This document shows, piece after piece, positions 25,244 through 32,865 of a DNA stretch of 64,000 bases. Numbering within the stretch: position 1 is the first letter of the stretch; each line of letters begins with the position of its first letter. The position numbers and the translations under genes were made by a program. The notes beneath the pieces were generated by a model. That model had not been told where the DNA came from. It did no database searches and saw only the letters and a list, made by a program, of their open reading frames with translations. The DNA is from Paenibacillus sp. FSL R5-0912 (GTDB lineage Bacteria; Bacillota; Bacilli; Paenibacillales; Paenibacillaceae): the NCBI RefSeq assembly GCF_000758605.1, contig NZ_CP009282.1:4588001-4652000 (forward strand). The letters are read 5' to 3'.

Positions 25244-26231
25244 TCTCCTTAATCGGAAACAATAAATCAAGCTGTAAATCGTCCATTTTACCGCCTTTTT
25301 GTACGTAATTATAAAAATTCAACGTTTCTTCAAATCCTTGCCCCGCAACCGTCTCCAGCGATGTCCAGCGCGGAGAATCCCAATCATTATCATATTTATT
25401 GCTTGCGTCAACCCATTCTTTTAATAAACGCCAGTCCTCGAAGTCCCATGCCCTGAGCACATGTGCGGCATATAACCCGCCGTCGAACGTTCGTTTGACT
25501 AAAGGCGCGTGAACCTCTGTGTCGCCCGGAATGGATACCCACACCTCATATACATGAGATGGTTCTCCGATTCCTGCTGCCCCCTTAGAGCAGTCAAAAC
25601 CAAAACTCCGGGCGTCGGGTTTAATGGTTAGCAGTCCGCTTTCGGTTACAAATTGCGTGATCATATCCAGCGCTTTGCCTTCGCAGCCTTCTCCCGTTGC
25701 ATAAGCAGCAGCCACTGTCATGGGGGGTAGATAGACAATCCGCACATCTTTGTCCGCCAGTTTGTTTAAATTTTCATTTGCCTTGTTTAATTCTTCCATT
25801 GACTTTTCCTCCTTGAAGTTGATTTTTGAGACAGTCAAGGAATCTACAACCTCCAGTAAACTTGCGTCGTCAGGCAGCGCGAATTTCGCACCTCTGAGAT
25901 TCAGATATTCGACAAAGGCTTTGATGACGCTGCGAATGGTAGAGAGCGCGGTGATTTCGTCCTCAATATCCGCAAGGTTACGCTCAAAGGCTTCGATGGC
26001 AACGCGCGCTTCCGCGCTCTGCAGAATCCCGGCAATTTGTTTGAGCGGTATCCGCAGTTTACGCAGAACGATAATCTGACGCAGACGTGTAATGGCTTCG
26101 GCATCGTATGCGCGGTATGCGGAATCTTCCTTTTTCGCAGGCGTAATCAATCCGATTTGCTCGTAATACCTAAGGGTACGGGTAGAGACTGAAAAGTGCT
26201 TTGACACCTGACTGATGGTTTGCAGTTCGAT
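25236..26231 (-). CDS. MerR family regulator with GyrI-like effector-binding domain
   Basis: The N-terminal 70 residues are a MerR winged helix (TISQVSKHFSVSTRTLRYYE, then QIGLITPAKK). A dimerisation helix follows, then from about residue 150 a GyrI-like/AraC effector-binding domain (VRIVYLPPMTVAAAYATGEG, VYEVWVSIPGDTE, YAAHVLRAWDFEDWRLLKEW). It probably senses a hydrophobic or cationic ligand. The open frame extends to a TTG at 26285, but that TTG is the -35 box of a good promoter. GGAGG is placed for an ATC codon at 26231, an unusual start; related proteins begin MELQTISQ, so ATC may be a mutated ATG. Confidence 0.85.
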   Translation of the reverse strand: MELQTISQVSKHFSVSTRTLRYYEQIGLITPAKKEDSAYRAYDAEAITRLRQIIVLRKLRIPLKQIAGILQSAEARVAIEAFERNLADIEDEITALSTIRSVIKAFVEYLNLRGAKFALPDDASLLEVVDSLTVSKINFKEEKSMEELNKANENLNKLADKDVRIVYLPPMTVAAAYATGEGCEGKALDMITQFVTESGLLTIKPDARSFGFDCSKGAAGIGEPSHVYEVWVSIPGDTEVHAPLVKRTFDGGLYAAHVLRAWDFEDWRLLKEWVDASNKYDNDWDSPRWTSLETVAGQGFEETLNFYNYVQKGGKMDDLQLDLLFPIKERV

Positions 26232-26256
26232 GACTATCCCTCCTTCTGAGAGTAAA

Positions 26257-26285
26257 TATACAGGTTTACGCGACGTTAGAGTCAA
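26257..26285 (-). promoter_or_regulatory. MerR-type promoter of the regulator gene
   Basis: On the minus strand TTGACT, a 17-base spacer and TGTATA. The spacer contains CTAACGTCGCGTAAAC, like the GACTCTAACGTnGCGT operators of TipA/BltR-type MerR proteins, so autoregulation is likely. Confidence 0.65.
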
Positions 26286-26333
26286 GAGACCTGGTACCGG
26301 AAGCTTATGTAATTATCCTTAAGTATTACGATG

Positions 26334-27029
26334 TTACTCTATCTTCATCCATAGAGCATTCTGCCGGTCATCTGGACTTGATAAAACCATCATCCCAGAT
26401 TGATGACCTTCAGGAACTAAGAATCCAACCCAACCGTTGAAGGGATTTCCTTCGGATACGCTGGGCGAATATTTGGAGAACATAAAAGAAGGGGTTCTCT
26501 TTAAAGTTACCGCGTCAATATACTCAAACCTATAATTATTTATTGATAGCGATGCCCCAGGTTTTTCAGATGCTAAGATTTCAAGGTTCACTTTTACAAG
26601 AACATAGGTATAACCGCTTGGAGCAGTTCCTTTTTTCTCCTCTAGGTTTTTCAAAACGTCCTTTCCCGTATTCGCTTCTTCGATAGAGACTGAACCAATG
26701 AATTTATCAAAATTTTCATTCATTTCGAAATACGCTTTTGAACCAAACATTAATGGATTGGACTCATTGTACCCGCCGTACATACTTATATCTCTTCTCA
26801 AAATACTAATTGTATTCGACTCAGGCATGACATGATATGATCCACCCATCCCTTCAATAACTGTGCGCAAAGGTACATAGGTCACTCCATCAATGACTTT
26901 AGCTTCCCCTTTAATGGTAGCCCCGTTTACCCTTAAAGAGTATGCTGCAGTGGCTGCATAGACCGTAATGGATAGACATACCACTGACAACATGATAAGA
27001 AAACTAGACATTATAAACTTTTTGTTCAC
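26334..27029 (-). CDS. Secreted protein with copper-amine-oxidase-N (stalk) domain
   Basis: The 231-residue protein has a signal peptide (FIMSSFLIMLSVVCLSITVY, then AATA) followed by a stalk domain (YSLRVNGATIKGEAKVIDGV, TYVPLRTVIEGMGGSYHV), the copper amine oxidase N-terminal-like unit frequent on Paenibacillus surface proteins. The C-terminal 130 residues have beta-rich segments (YTYVLVKVNLEILASEKPG, GWVGFLVPEGHQSGMMVLSS) like DUF4352/telokin-type domains. GTG at 27029 is preferred: GGGAG lies 10 bases upstream, while the earlier in-frame GTG overlaps that site. Confidence 0.82.
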   Translation of the reverse strand: MNKKFIMSSFLIMLSVVCLSITVYAATAAYSLRVNGATIKGEAKVIDGVTYVPLRTVIEGMGGSYHVMPESNTISILRRDISMYGGYNESNPLMFGSKAYFEMNENFDKFIGSVSIEEANTGKDVLKNLEEKKGTAPSGYTYVLVKVNLEILASEKPGASLSINNYRFEYIDAVTLKRTPSFMFSKYSPSVSEGNPFNGWVGFLVPEGHQSGMMVLSSPDDRQNALWMKIE

Positions 27030-27070
27030 TATTGGCACACTCCCTGACCGATTTGCTTCCCATAATCTTT

Positions 27071-27487
27071 TTAATATTCGACAATATCCCCTTCTGCCCT
27101 TCCAAAAGAACTTCCCCCATGTGATTTTTTTCCAACAAAAAAACCGAAGCTTTCATTTTCACCCCGGTTTCCATTGCTAACGTACTCAGTTACAAACTTT
27201 TCGGGAAAGGATTCTGTAAAATATTCATCGGAAGTTAGAATATAAGATAGAGCAAGGTATCTCAGGAAATTGTAGCCGCTACAATACTCCTCATATAGTA
27301 TACCTAATATCTCCAGTTGCTCAGATTTTGCCTCATTGATTAAAAGATCATTTAACATGTTTGTTATTCTCTCTTGTTCAAACAGCCCGAAGCGGACTAG
27401 TCTTCTAATTTGCTTTTCTATTTCATGATATGCAAATTTGTCCTTATAGTCTCGGGAGATGAATTCAAAGTATTCTTGTATAACCTC
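27071..27487 (-). CDS. Hypothetical protein, start uncertain or 5'-truncated
   Basis: An ATG at 27358 gives 95 residues (LLINEAKSEQLEILGILYEE, YNFLRYLALSYILTSDEYFT). However, the frame stays open upstream to 27487 and reads as protein throughout (YFEFISRDYKDKFAYHEIEK, QIRRLVRFGLFEQERITNML) with no usual start codon. Either it begins at 27358, where no good ribosome binding site exists, or it is a truncated gene that lost its 5' end. No family is recognised. The remaining gap to 27721 holds only a TATAAT at 27653-27658, a possible -10 for the cluster that follows. Confidence 0.45.
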   Translation of the reverse strand, partial: EVIQEYFEFISRDYKDKFAYHEIEKQIRRLVRFGLFEQERITNMLNDLLINEAKSEQLEILGILYEEYCSGYNFLRYLALSYILTSDEYFTESFPEKFVTEYVSNGNRGENESFGFFVGKKSHGGSSFGRAEGDIVEY

Positions 27488-27721
27488 TTAATTTTACACG
27501 AACTTAATAATGTCCACCTAATGAAAACATATCTATCACTTGTCCTCTCTGAAAAGGCAACATATCATGTGAGTTTACACAACGAAAACATAAATTGGGT
27601 TAATTAACATAGTTTTCACACTTTCGCTACATACGAGCTGTGGGAACTGGTTTATAATCCAAAAATAGATGGGAATTTTTTCTTTTATTTTTAATAATTC
27701 TCATAATAAAGGAGTGATTGG

Positions 27722-28195
27722 ATGGCAGTTAAGTCCGTAGTATTGAATCGCACTTTAGCACAGCAATTTGTTAATGAAGTGAAAGCCCAGTATCCGAAGA
27801 AGGCGTTTGGTTTCTTTCTGTCTAATGAGAGATCCGGGGCCCCCACGGAGTACATCATTATGAAAGAGGACCAGAAGGACAATATGATGGATAAGTTCTA
27901 TGATTACGGAAATTATTATCTGGATCATAAAGACGCCGGATTCTTAACCTCTCCGGAAGAGACGGTGCGGGTTGAGAAGTACATAAGAAACAGCCACCTG
28001 CACAAAGTCGGCGTCTTTCACAGCCACCAGCGCCATCCTGCCATTCTGGCCAAAGTGGATGTTGATTTGCATCCTTCCCCGGAAGTATGGCATTTGCTTA
28101 TTTCGCTTCGGACCGTTGAATATCCGCAAATTCGTATCTTTTCGGTGGATTCCGCCAAGCGGGTGGGCGAAGTTGATATCCAATATACTTCATAA
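27722..28195 (+). CDS. JAMM/MPN-domain metalloprotease (JAB family)
   Basis: Zinc isopeptidase fold of 157 residues. The JAMM motif is clear near residue 99-112: HSHQRHPAILAKVD (HxH, Pro, Asp at the usual spacing), and an upstream Glu lies in GFFLSNERSG or nearby. In bacteria such proteins trim C-terminal residues from ThiS/MoaD-like sulfur carriers (QbsD, Mec+ type). Here the carrier three genes on already ends in Gly-Gly, so the protease may act on another substrate or recycle conjugates. AAAGGAG lies upstream; this is the first gene of the cluster. Confidence 0.88.
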   Translation: MAVKSVVLNRTLAQQFVNEVKAQYPKKAFGFFLSNERSGAPTEYIIMKEDQKDNMMDKFYDYGNYYLDHKDAGFLTSPEETVRVEKYIRNSHLHKVGVFHSHQRHPAILAKVDVDLHPSPEVWHLLISLRTVEYPQIRIFSVDSAKRVGEVDIQYTS

Positions 28196-28207
28196 GGGGA
28201 TGGTAAG

Positions 28208-29080
28208 GTGAGCAAGGACGCAGCTATTGAGCTACTGGAGCAGGAAACCGTACCGGATGATTTGATCCGGCTGGTAAGGGAAATATTCAAGACGGACCGC
28301 TTCGGCCGCCCCGTCGTTACCGACGGAGAAATTTTGTACAACGGTTATCAGCTGCTGAAGCAAATGCCCCACGCGCTGGAGGAAGAAATTCTATATTACC
28401 GGTTCTATAAAGACCGGAAGCAGCGCTACGAAGCGCTCATAGCTCCACATATGGTGGATCTGAAGCCGCAGCCTTTCAACATGGGCTCGGGACCTGACTC
28501 TAAGTACTTGTATTGTGGAGAGGAGCCGTTGCATCCCGTCAGACTGTCACCCTACAGGATCTCCAAAATTCCTGTAACAGAGGAAATGTATCATGAATAT
28601 AACGCAAGCTACGAGGGATCAGGCAGCCGGTTTCCTGTGGTAAACGTGACTTGGTATGACGCCTTCATGTTCGCGGTCTGGTGTGATGCAGAGCTGCCCA
28701 CTGAAGCTGAGTGGGAATATGCCTGCCGCGGCGGCATCTACGGCCCTTTCTTCTGCGCCGAGGAGCATTTAGCCGCTCATGCCTGGTTCAGCGAGAATTC
28801 AAAAGGTTCTCTGCATGAAATCGCCCAACATGCCGCTAACCCATACGGGCTGTACGATATGCTCGGAAATGTATGGGAATGGTGTTTGGATACGTATGAT
28901 AGTGAATTCTATCACAAGAGCGATGTACTGAATCCCGTCAACTTGATGGTTCCCGGTAACAAAAGCTGCCGGGGTGGAAGCTTTCACTCTTTTACAGATA
29001 TGTGCCGTCCTGCGTTCAGACATCATGAGCCCGCTTCTTTTTACGCATATGACTTGGGTTTCAGAGTATCCAAAAGATAA
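28208..29080 (+). CDS. FGE/SUMF1-like protein (formylglycine-generating enzyme fold)
   Basis: The 290 residues have an N-terminal helical part of about 90 residues, then a FGE-sulfatase/SUMF1 domain (FNMGSGPDSKYLYCGEEPLH, VNVTWYDAFMFAVWCDAELP, TEAEWEYACRGG, GLYDMLGNVWEWCLD, CRGGSF, YDLGFRVSK). Classical FGE needs two cysteines after RGGS(F/W) at a spacing of five. Here the first is replaced by Ser (HSFTDMC) and only the second remains. This argues against normal formylglycine formation and for another oxygenase or C-type-lectin-like role. GTG start with GGGGAT upstream. Confidence 0.88.
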   Translation: MSKDAAIELLEQETVPDDLIRLVREIFKTDRFGRPVVTDGEILYNGYQLLKQMPHALEEEILYYRFYKDRKQRYEALIAPHMVDLKPQPFNMGSGPDSKYLYCGEEPLHPVRLSPYRISKIPVTEEMYHEYNASYEGSGSRFPVVNVTWYDAFMFAVWCDAELPTEAEWEYACRGGIYGPFFCAEEHLAAHAWFSENSKGSLHEIAQHAANPYGLYDMLGNVWEWCLDTYDSEFYHKSDVLNPVNLMVPGNKSCRGGSFHSFTDMCRPAFRHHEPASFYAYDLGFRVSKR

Positions 29081-29094
29081 ATGGAGGTTGACCT

Positions 29095-29370
29095 ATGTCC
29101 ACAGTTAAAGTATTGATCCCGCAATTTTTGAGCCACCTGATTGAACAAAAGCAAGAATTGCAAGTTGAAGCTGGCAGTATGGAAGAGTTGAAGACCTTCT
29201 TCCAACAAAGCTACTCCGAATTCGGCGAAAGAATCTGGACCGAAGAAGGAGCGGCCAAACGGAATGTACTGTTCGTGCTTAATGATGAACTGATCAAGGC
29301 TAACAACGAGAATACCGAATTTGCTTCCGGCGATGAGCTTGGCATCATCCTGCAATTTGCCGGCGGCTGA
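29095..29370 (+). CDS. ThiS/MoaD-like sulfur carrier protein
   Basis: A 91-residue ubiquitin-fold protein with the opening VKVLIPQFLSHLI, a central ELKTFFQQSYSEFGERIW helix, VLFVLNDELIKA and a C-terminal ELGIILQFAGG. The terminal Gly-Gly is what an E1-like enzyme adenylates and converts to a thiocarboxylate, the sulfur donor in thiamin, molybdopterin and several natural products. GGAGGT precedes the ATG. The neighbouring ThiF/MoeB-like gene 45 bases downstream supports the role. Confidence 0.88.
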   Translation: MSTVKVLIPQFLSHLIEQKQELQVEAGSMEELKTFFQQSYSEFGERIWTEEGAAKRNVLFVLNDELIKANNENTEFASGDELGIILQFAGG

Positions 29371-29415
29371 AGCCCCTCTGCTAACAAACACTAATTAGAT
29401 AAGGATGTGCACCGC

Positions 29416-30201
29416 ATGACCACTCATTCCGAAACGGAATTAACGCAAGACGAGCTCGCACGGTATAGAAGACAGCTGATCTTACCGGAGATTGGCCCCG
29501 AAGGACAACAACGCATCAAAAAGGCCAAAGTCCTGGTCATTGGCGCGGGCGGCATCGGCTCTCCGCTGCTGCTGTATCTCGCCGCCGCAGGCATCGGACA
29601 TATAAGCATCTATGATCATGATGTTCTGGACCTGACTAATATGAACCGGCAAATCATTCATGATTCCGGCAATGTCGGTGTCCCCAAGGTACAATCGGCG
29701 GAGCAAACCTTGAATCGTCTGAACCCCGGGCTACATTACGAGCTTCATGCGGAAAGATTAACCCGTGAAACCGCGCTGTCCATCGTGCCGCAATATGATA
29801 TTGTCGTGAACGCCGTCGATAATCTGGATACCAGATATATGCTGAACGATGTCTGTGTAGAGCTTCGCAAACCTCTGGTGGAAGGTAGTATCTTTCACTT
29901 TGAAGGTCAGGTGATGCTCATCTCTCCGGACGAGGATAGCGCGTGCTATCGATGCGTATATCCGGAGCCTCAGGAGCCGCCCAAGAAACAGGAATTTGGT
30001 GTAATTGGCGTAACCCCGGGAATTGTAGGCACGCTTCAAGCGGCGGAAGTGCTTAAATATGTGGCCGGAACGGGTCGATCGCTCAAAAACCGGATGATTT
30101 ATTTTGATTTATTATCTGCCAGCTTCCGCGAGATTGAACTGAAGCCTGATCCGGATTGTCCGGTATGTTCGAAACTAAAACAGCAGCCGGTTCTTCTCTA
30201 G
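29416..30201 (+). CDS. ThiF/MoeB-like E1 adenylyltransferase
   Basis: Activates the C-terminal glycine of the sulfur carrier with ATP. The 261 residues start with the RYRRQLILPEIGPEGQQ signature. They carry the nucleotide loop GAGGIGSPLLLYLAAAG near residue 38, NMNRQIIH with the essential Arg, DNLDTRYMLND, and two zinc CxxC pairs (CYRC near 175 and CPVC near 250). No rhodanese domain is fused, so the sulfur source must be separate. ATG at 29416 has AAGGA 10 bases upstream; a GTG three codons earlier is less likely. Confidence 0.93.
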   Translation: MTTHSETELTQDELARYRRQLILPEIGPEGQQRIKKAKVLVIGAGGIGSPLLLYLAAAGIGHISIYDHDVLDLTNMNRQIIHDSGNVGVPKVQSAEQTLNRLNPGLHYELHAERLTRETALSIVPQYDIVVNAVDNLDTRYMLNDVCVELRKPLVEGSIFHFEGQVMLISPDEDSACYRCVYPEPQEPPKKQEFGVIGVTPGIVGTLQAAEVLKYVAGTGRSLKNRMIYFDLLSASFREIELKPDPDCPVCSKLKQQPVLL

Positions 30202-30234
30202 AACACATTCGCCAGCTGCAAAGGAGAACAAATT

Positions 30235-31284
30235 ATGAAATCCATGCTGCGCCGTTTCGAACCTGTAGAGCTTAGCGCGGAAGAGATGGAAGAAAGCTTG
30301 ATCTATGTTTGTTATGACCGGGTGATCTATCATTTTTTCAAAAGAAACCTGGGCATCCGCAATTTTTCCTGGCTGTTCTCGGACCGTTATTGGGGTTTCC
30401 ATTATTCCGAAGCCAACGAGCCGGTCCAGCCGGTCCACAATGGTCTTGCTTCTATCGTTGATGCGCTTGGAGAGCATGTCTCGGTATCCCCCTCTAAACT
30501 TGGGGAAGCGATACGTCCAAGACTTGCGGATGGCTGGAAAGCCAGTGCGATGGTCCGCTTCGAACGTCCTGACGGAAGCTCTCATTACACCAGCACTTTA
30601 ATTGAAGGAATGGATAACGACATTGTCTTCTACACCAAAACCAACGAAACTTCTTCCCGGGCATGCCTGCCTCTGCCGCTTGAAGAATTCGCGGAACGAT
30701 TGGCGAGAAATGAGGATACTACCGTCAGCCTGCAGTTCTTGCAGGCTTCCCCGGCTCTGCTGAACAGTCTGCAGGGGGAAGGTGTTGCCCTTTATCAGCG
30801 GATTCATCAGCTGCTCTACAACCATGGCGAACCACGTACTTTAACCACAGACGGTCTGGATGATCTGTTAGCCGACATTGACAAGCGCAGGCAGGAATTG
30901 CTCACCCCGCCTTTAAGCAAGAGAGATCAGCTGAGAATGCATAAGCATGTGGCGAATAAAATAGAGCCTTTATTGTGGGCCTGGTCCTCCATTGCGTCCG
31001 ATCCGGAATGTGCGGCGCTGCTCGGGGATCACCGCTCGCATGCCTTGATTACAGCCATAAACAGCATCTCCATCCGGTTAAAGGCCGTTTTGAAATGGAC
31101 CAGTCTTATTTGCTCCCGTCCGAGGCCCGGCTTTCTGGATTCCTATGTGCAGGAGTTCTCGGAATTGATCCGGGAATTCAGGGCATTGCAGAACCTTGCT
31201 GCCGAAGCAGACAAGATACTTTTAAGCTCAGCAGCTGGCGGAGAGCAGGCAATGATGATAGGAGAGGAAAGTCATGAACAATAA
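30235..31284 (+). CDS. Unrecognised cluster protein (349 residues)
   Basis: No family is certain. The first half is mixed alpha/beta (LIYVCYDRVIYHFFKRNLGI, RYWGFHYSE, DGWKASAMVRFERPDGSSHY, NDIVFYTKTNETSS) and distantly recalls BtrH N-terminal/C39-like acyltransferase domains of ACP-dependent clusters. The second half is helical (LSKRDQLRMHKHVANKIEPL, FLDSYVQEFSELIREFRALQ). Its stop overlaps the ACP start by 11 bases, so it may work directly with that ACP, for example in acyl transfer (inference). AAGGAGAAC lies upstream of ATG. Confidence 0.8.
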   Translation: MKSMLRRFEPVELSAEEMEESLIYVCYDRVIYHFFKRNLGIRNFSWLFSDRYWGFHYSEANEPVQPVHNGLASIVDALGEHVSVSPSKLGEAIRPRLADGWKASAMVRFERPDGSSHYTSTLIEGMDNDIVFYTKTNETSSRACLPLPLEEFAERLARNEDTTVSLQFLQASPALLNSLQGEGVALYQRIHQLLYNHGEPRTLTTDGLDDLLADIDKRRQELLTPPLSKRDQLRMHKHVANKIEPLLWAWSSIASDPECAALLGDHRSHALITAINSISIRLKAVLKWTSLICSRPRPGFLDSYVQEFSELIREFRALQNLAAEADKILLSSAAGGEQAMMIGEESHEQ

Positions 31285-31528
31285 ACTTGAAGGGATCTTC
31301 AGCGGACTCGTTCCTCCGGAGACTCTGCAGCAAATCGCCTGCCAGTATGATGATATCGCCGATACAAATATTAAAGAACTGGGCGTGGATTCTCTCGCGA
31401 TTATGGAGCTTGTGCTACGGATTGAGGAATCACTGGATATTATCATTGATTACGAGACATTCTCGGTGGAACAAGTGGCAACACCGCGCCTTATCATGAA
31501 TATGCTGGCTTCCGGACAAGTCAGCTGA
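31274..31528 (+). CDS. Acyl/peptidyl carrier protein
   Basis: An 84-residue carrier with the phosphopantetheine site in ELGVDSLAIMELVLRIEE (Ser near 40) and helices III-IV in DIIIDYETFSVEQVATPRLI. It probably carries the amino or fatty acyl unit loaded by the adenylation enzyme at the end of the cluster. The start overlaps the preceding gene by 11 bases and has GGAGAGGAAAG upstream. Confidence 0.93.
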   Translation: MNNKLEGIFSGLVPPETLQQIACQYDDIADTNIKELGVDSLAIMELVLRIEESLDIIIDYETFSVEQVATPRLIMNMLASGQVS

Positions 31529-31582
31529 CAGCTACCGTACATATTCGAACGCCCCACTACAATTTGAAGGCGAGGTATAATT

Positions 31583-32842
31583 ATGGCCAATCGAACAGTT
31601 GCTATTTTTTCGGACGACGAAACCGGTCCTCTGCTGGCCGATGCCGCGCAAAGAGTCGGCGTTGAGCCGCATTTGTTTTTTGTCAAACCGCCTTCCAAAC
31701 CGTTAAGGCATCCTTGGCATCAGGCAGATCCTTATCTTCCTCCAGAGCAGCTTGGGACAGTGATACAGGAAGCAATGGGGACTCCGCTCGGCATCGTGTC
31801 CTGCATCGAACAATTGTCAGTGAACTTAGCCCGAACGGCCGAATGGCTCGGGATTCCCCCCGGTCCGGTCACCGCATGTGAAATTTTGCGCAGCAAATCG
31901 AGGATGAAATCCGTTTGGGAAACGGCAGGTGTGCGCACTCCCTCTTCCGCCTTGATCCAGCGTACTTCAGAGCTTCAATCCGCCCGCTTGGATTATCCCG
32001 TCATCGTCAAGCCCACGCATGGCGCAGCAAGCGCCGGGGTACGAATTGTCGGCAATGAGCAGGAGCTTGTGAAACAAATCAGGCAAATCTTCCGTTTCAA
32101 TGCGACGACCCTGGGTAACGAAGCGGTGGAACAGCCCGGAGCGCTGATTGAAGAATATATCGACGGTGAGGAGTACTCCGTGGACACGATCTGGTACAAG
32201 GGCCAGCCTCTAATGGACGGAATTATGAGCAAAGGAAATCCGCAGGGTCCCACCTTTCCGGACCGCTTATATTTCACCGACCCATCCCTTGACGAAGAGA
32301 TTGAACAGCAATTGCTGGCCCTGTCCCATGCCGCCGTAAGTGCGGCCGGTGTGTATAGCGGAGCGAGTCATACGGAAATCCGTATGCGCAAGCAGGAGGG
32401 TTATGTGCTGGAGGCGGCTCTTCGCCCGGGTGCGGGCGGATGCTTCTACGAATTATTCGAGCGGGCCACCGGCCTTCCATTCTCCGAAGCCTTTATTCTA
32501 GTTTCTCTTGGAGCACATTCACCGGATGATATCCGCTATCTGAAAGAACTGTCTTCAAGGTCGGCCAAGCATAAGACACGGATGTACTGGTACAACATGG
32601 GCTATAAGGGCTACGGCATCATTAACAGCATTCACGGAACCGAGAAGGTGTTGTCCAATCCTTATGTGAGCAAGCTGGCGATCCGTAAGAATACCGGTGA
32701 TTACCTTAGCCCGGAAAGCGACTCCTTTGCTTATTTCGGCTGGATTACGGGACAATTGCCAGAGCCGGATCCGGCTCTGGATTACCATGAATGGCTTAGT
32801 CGGCTGGAGACCTCAATTGAAATTGGTTACAAAACTAGCTGA
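31583..32842 (+). CDS. ATP-grasp carboxylate-amine ligase
   Basis: The 419 residues have an N-terminal pre-ATP-grasp domain, then the ATP-grasp fold: DYPVIVKPTHGAASAGVRIV near residue 138 (ATP-binding Lys and Gly loop), ALIEEYIDGEEYSVDTIWYK and the metal-binding HTEIRMRK and EAALRPGAGG. Such ligases form amide bonds by acyl-phosphate, as in dipeptide ligases and in BtrJ, which loads glutamate on a carrier protein. It most likely joins an amino acid to the carrier-bound acid or to the released product. Confidence 0.92.
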   Translation: MANRTVAIFSDDETGPLLADAAQRVGVEPHLFFVKPPSKPLRHPWHQADPYLPPEQLGTVIQEAMGTPLGIVSCIEQLSVNLARTAEWLGIPPGPVTACEILRSKSRMKSVWETAGVRTPSSALIQRTSELQSARLDYPVIVKPTHGAASAGVRIVGNEQELVKQIRQIFRFNATTLGNEAVEQPGALIEEYIDGEEYSVDTIWYKGQPLMDGIMSKGNPQGPTFPDRLYFTDPSLDEEIEQQLLALSHAAVSAAGVYSGASHTEIRMRKQEGYVLEAALRPGAGGCFYELFERATGLPFSEAFILVSLGAHSPDDIRYLKELSSRSAKHKTRMYWYNMGYKGYGIINSIHGTEKVLSNPYVSKLAIRKNTGDYLSPESDSFAYFGWITGQLPEPDPALDYHEWLSRLETSIEIGYKTS

Positions 32843-32865
32843 CCGGATATTACGGAGGGAGAATC

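Noticed and set aside
26232..26285. TTG at 26285 as the start of the MerR-type gene
   Set aside because: This TTG is the -35 box of a promoter with a -10 box downstream, so it would not be transcribed from that promoter.
27410..27607. 65-codon plus-strand frame
   Set aside because: No ribosome binding site, AT-driven composition, and it overlaps the protein-like minus-strand frame.
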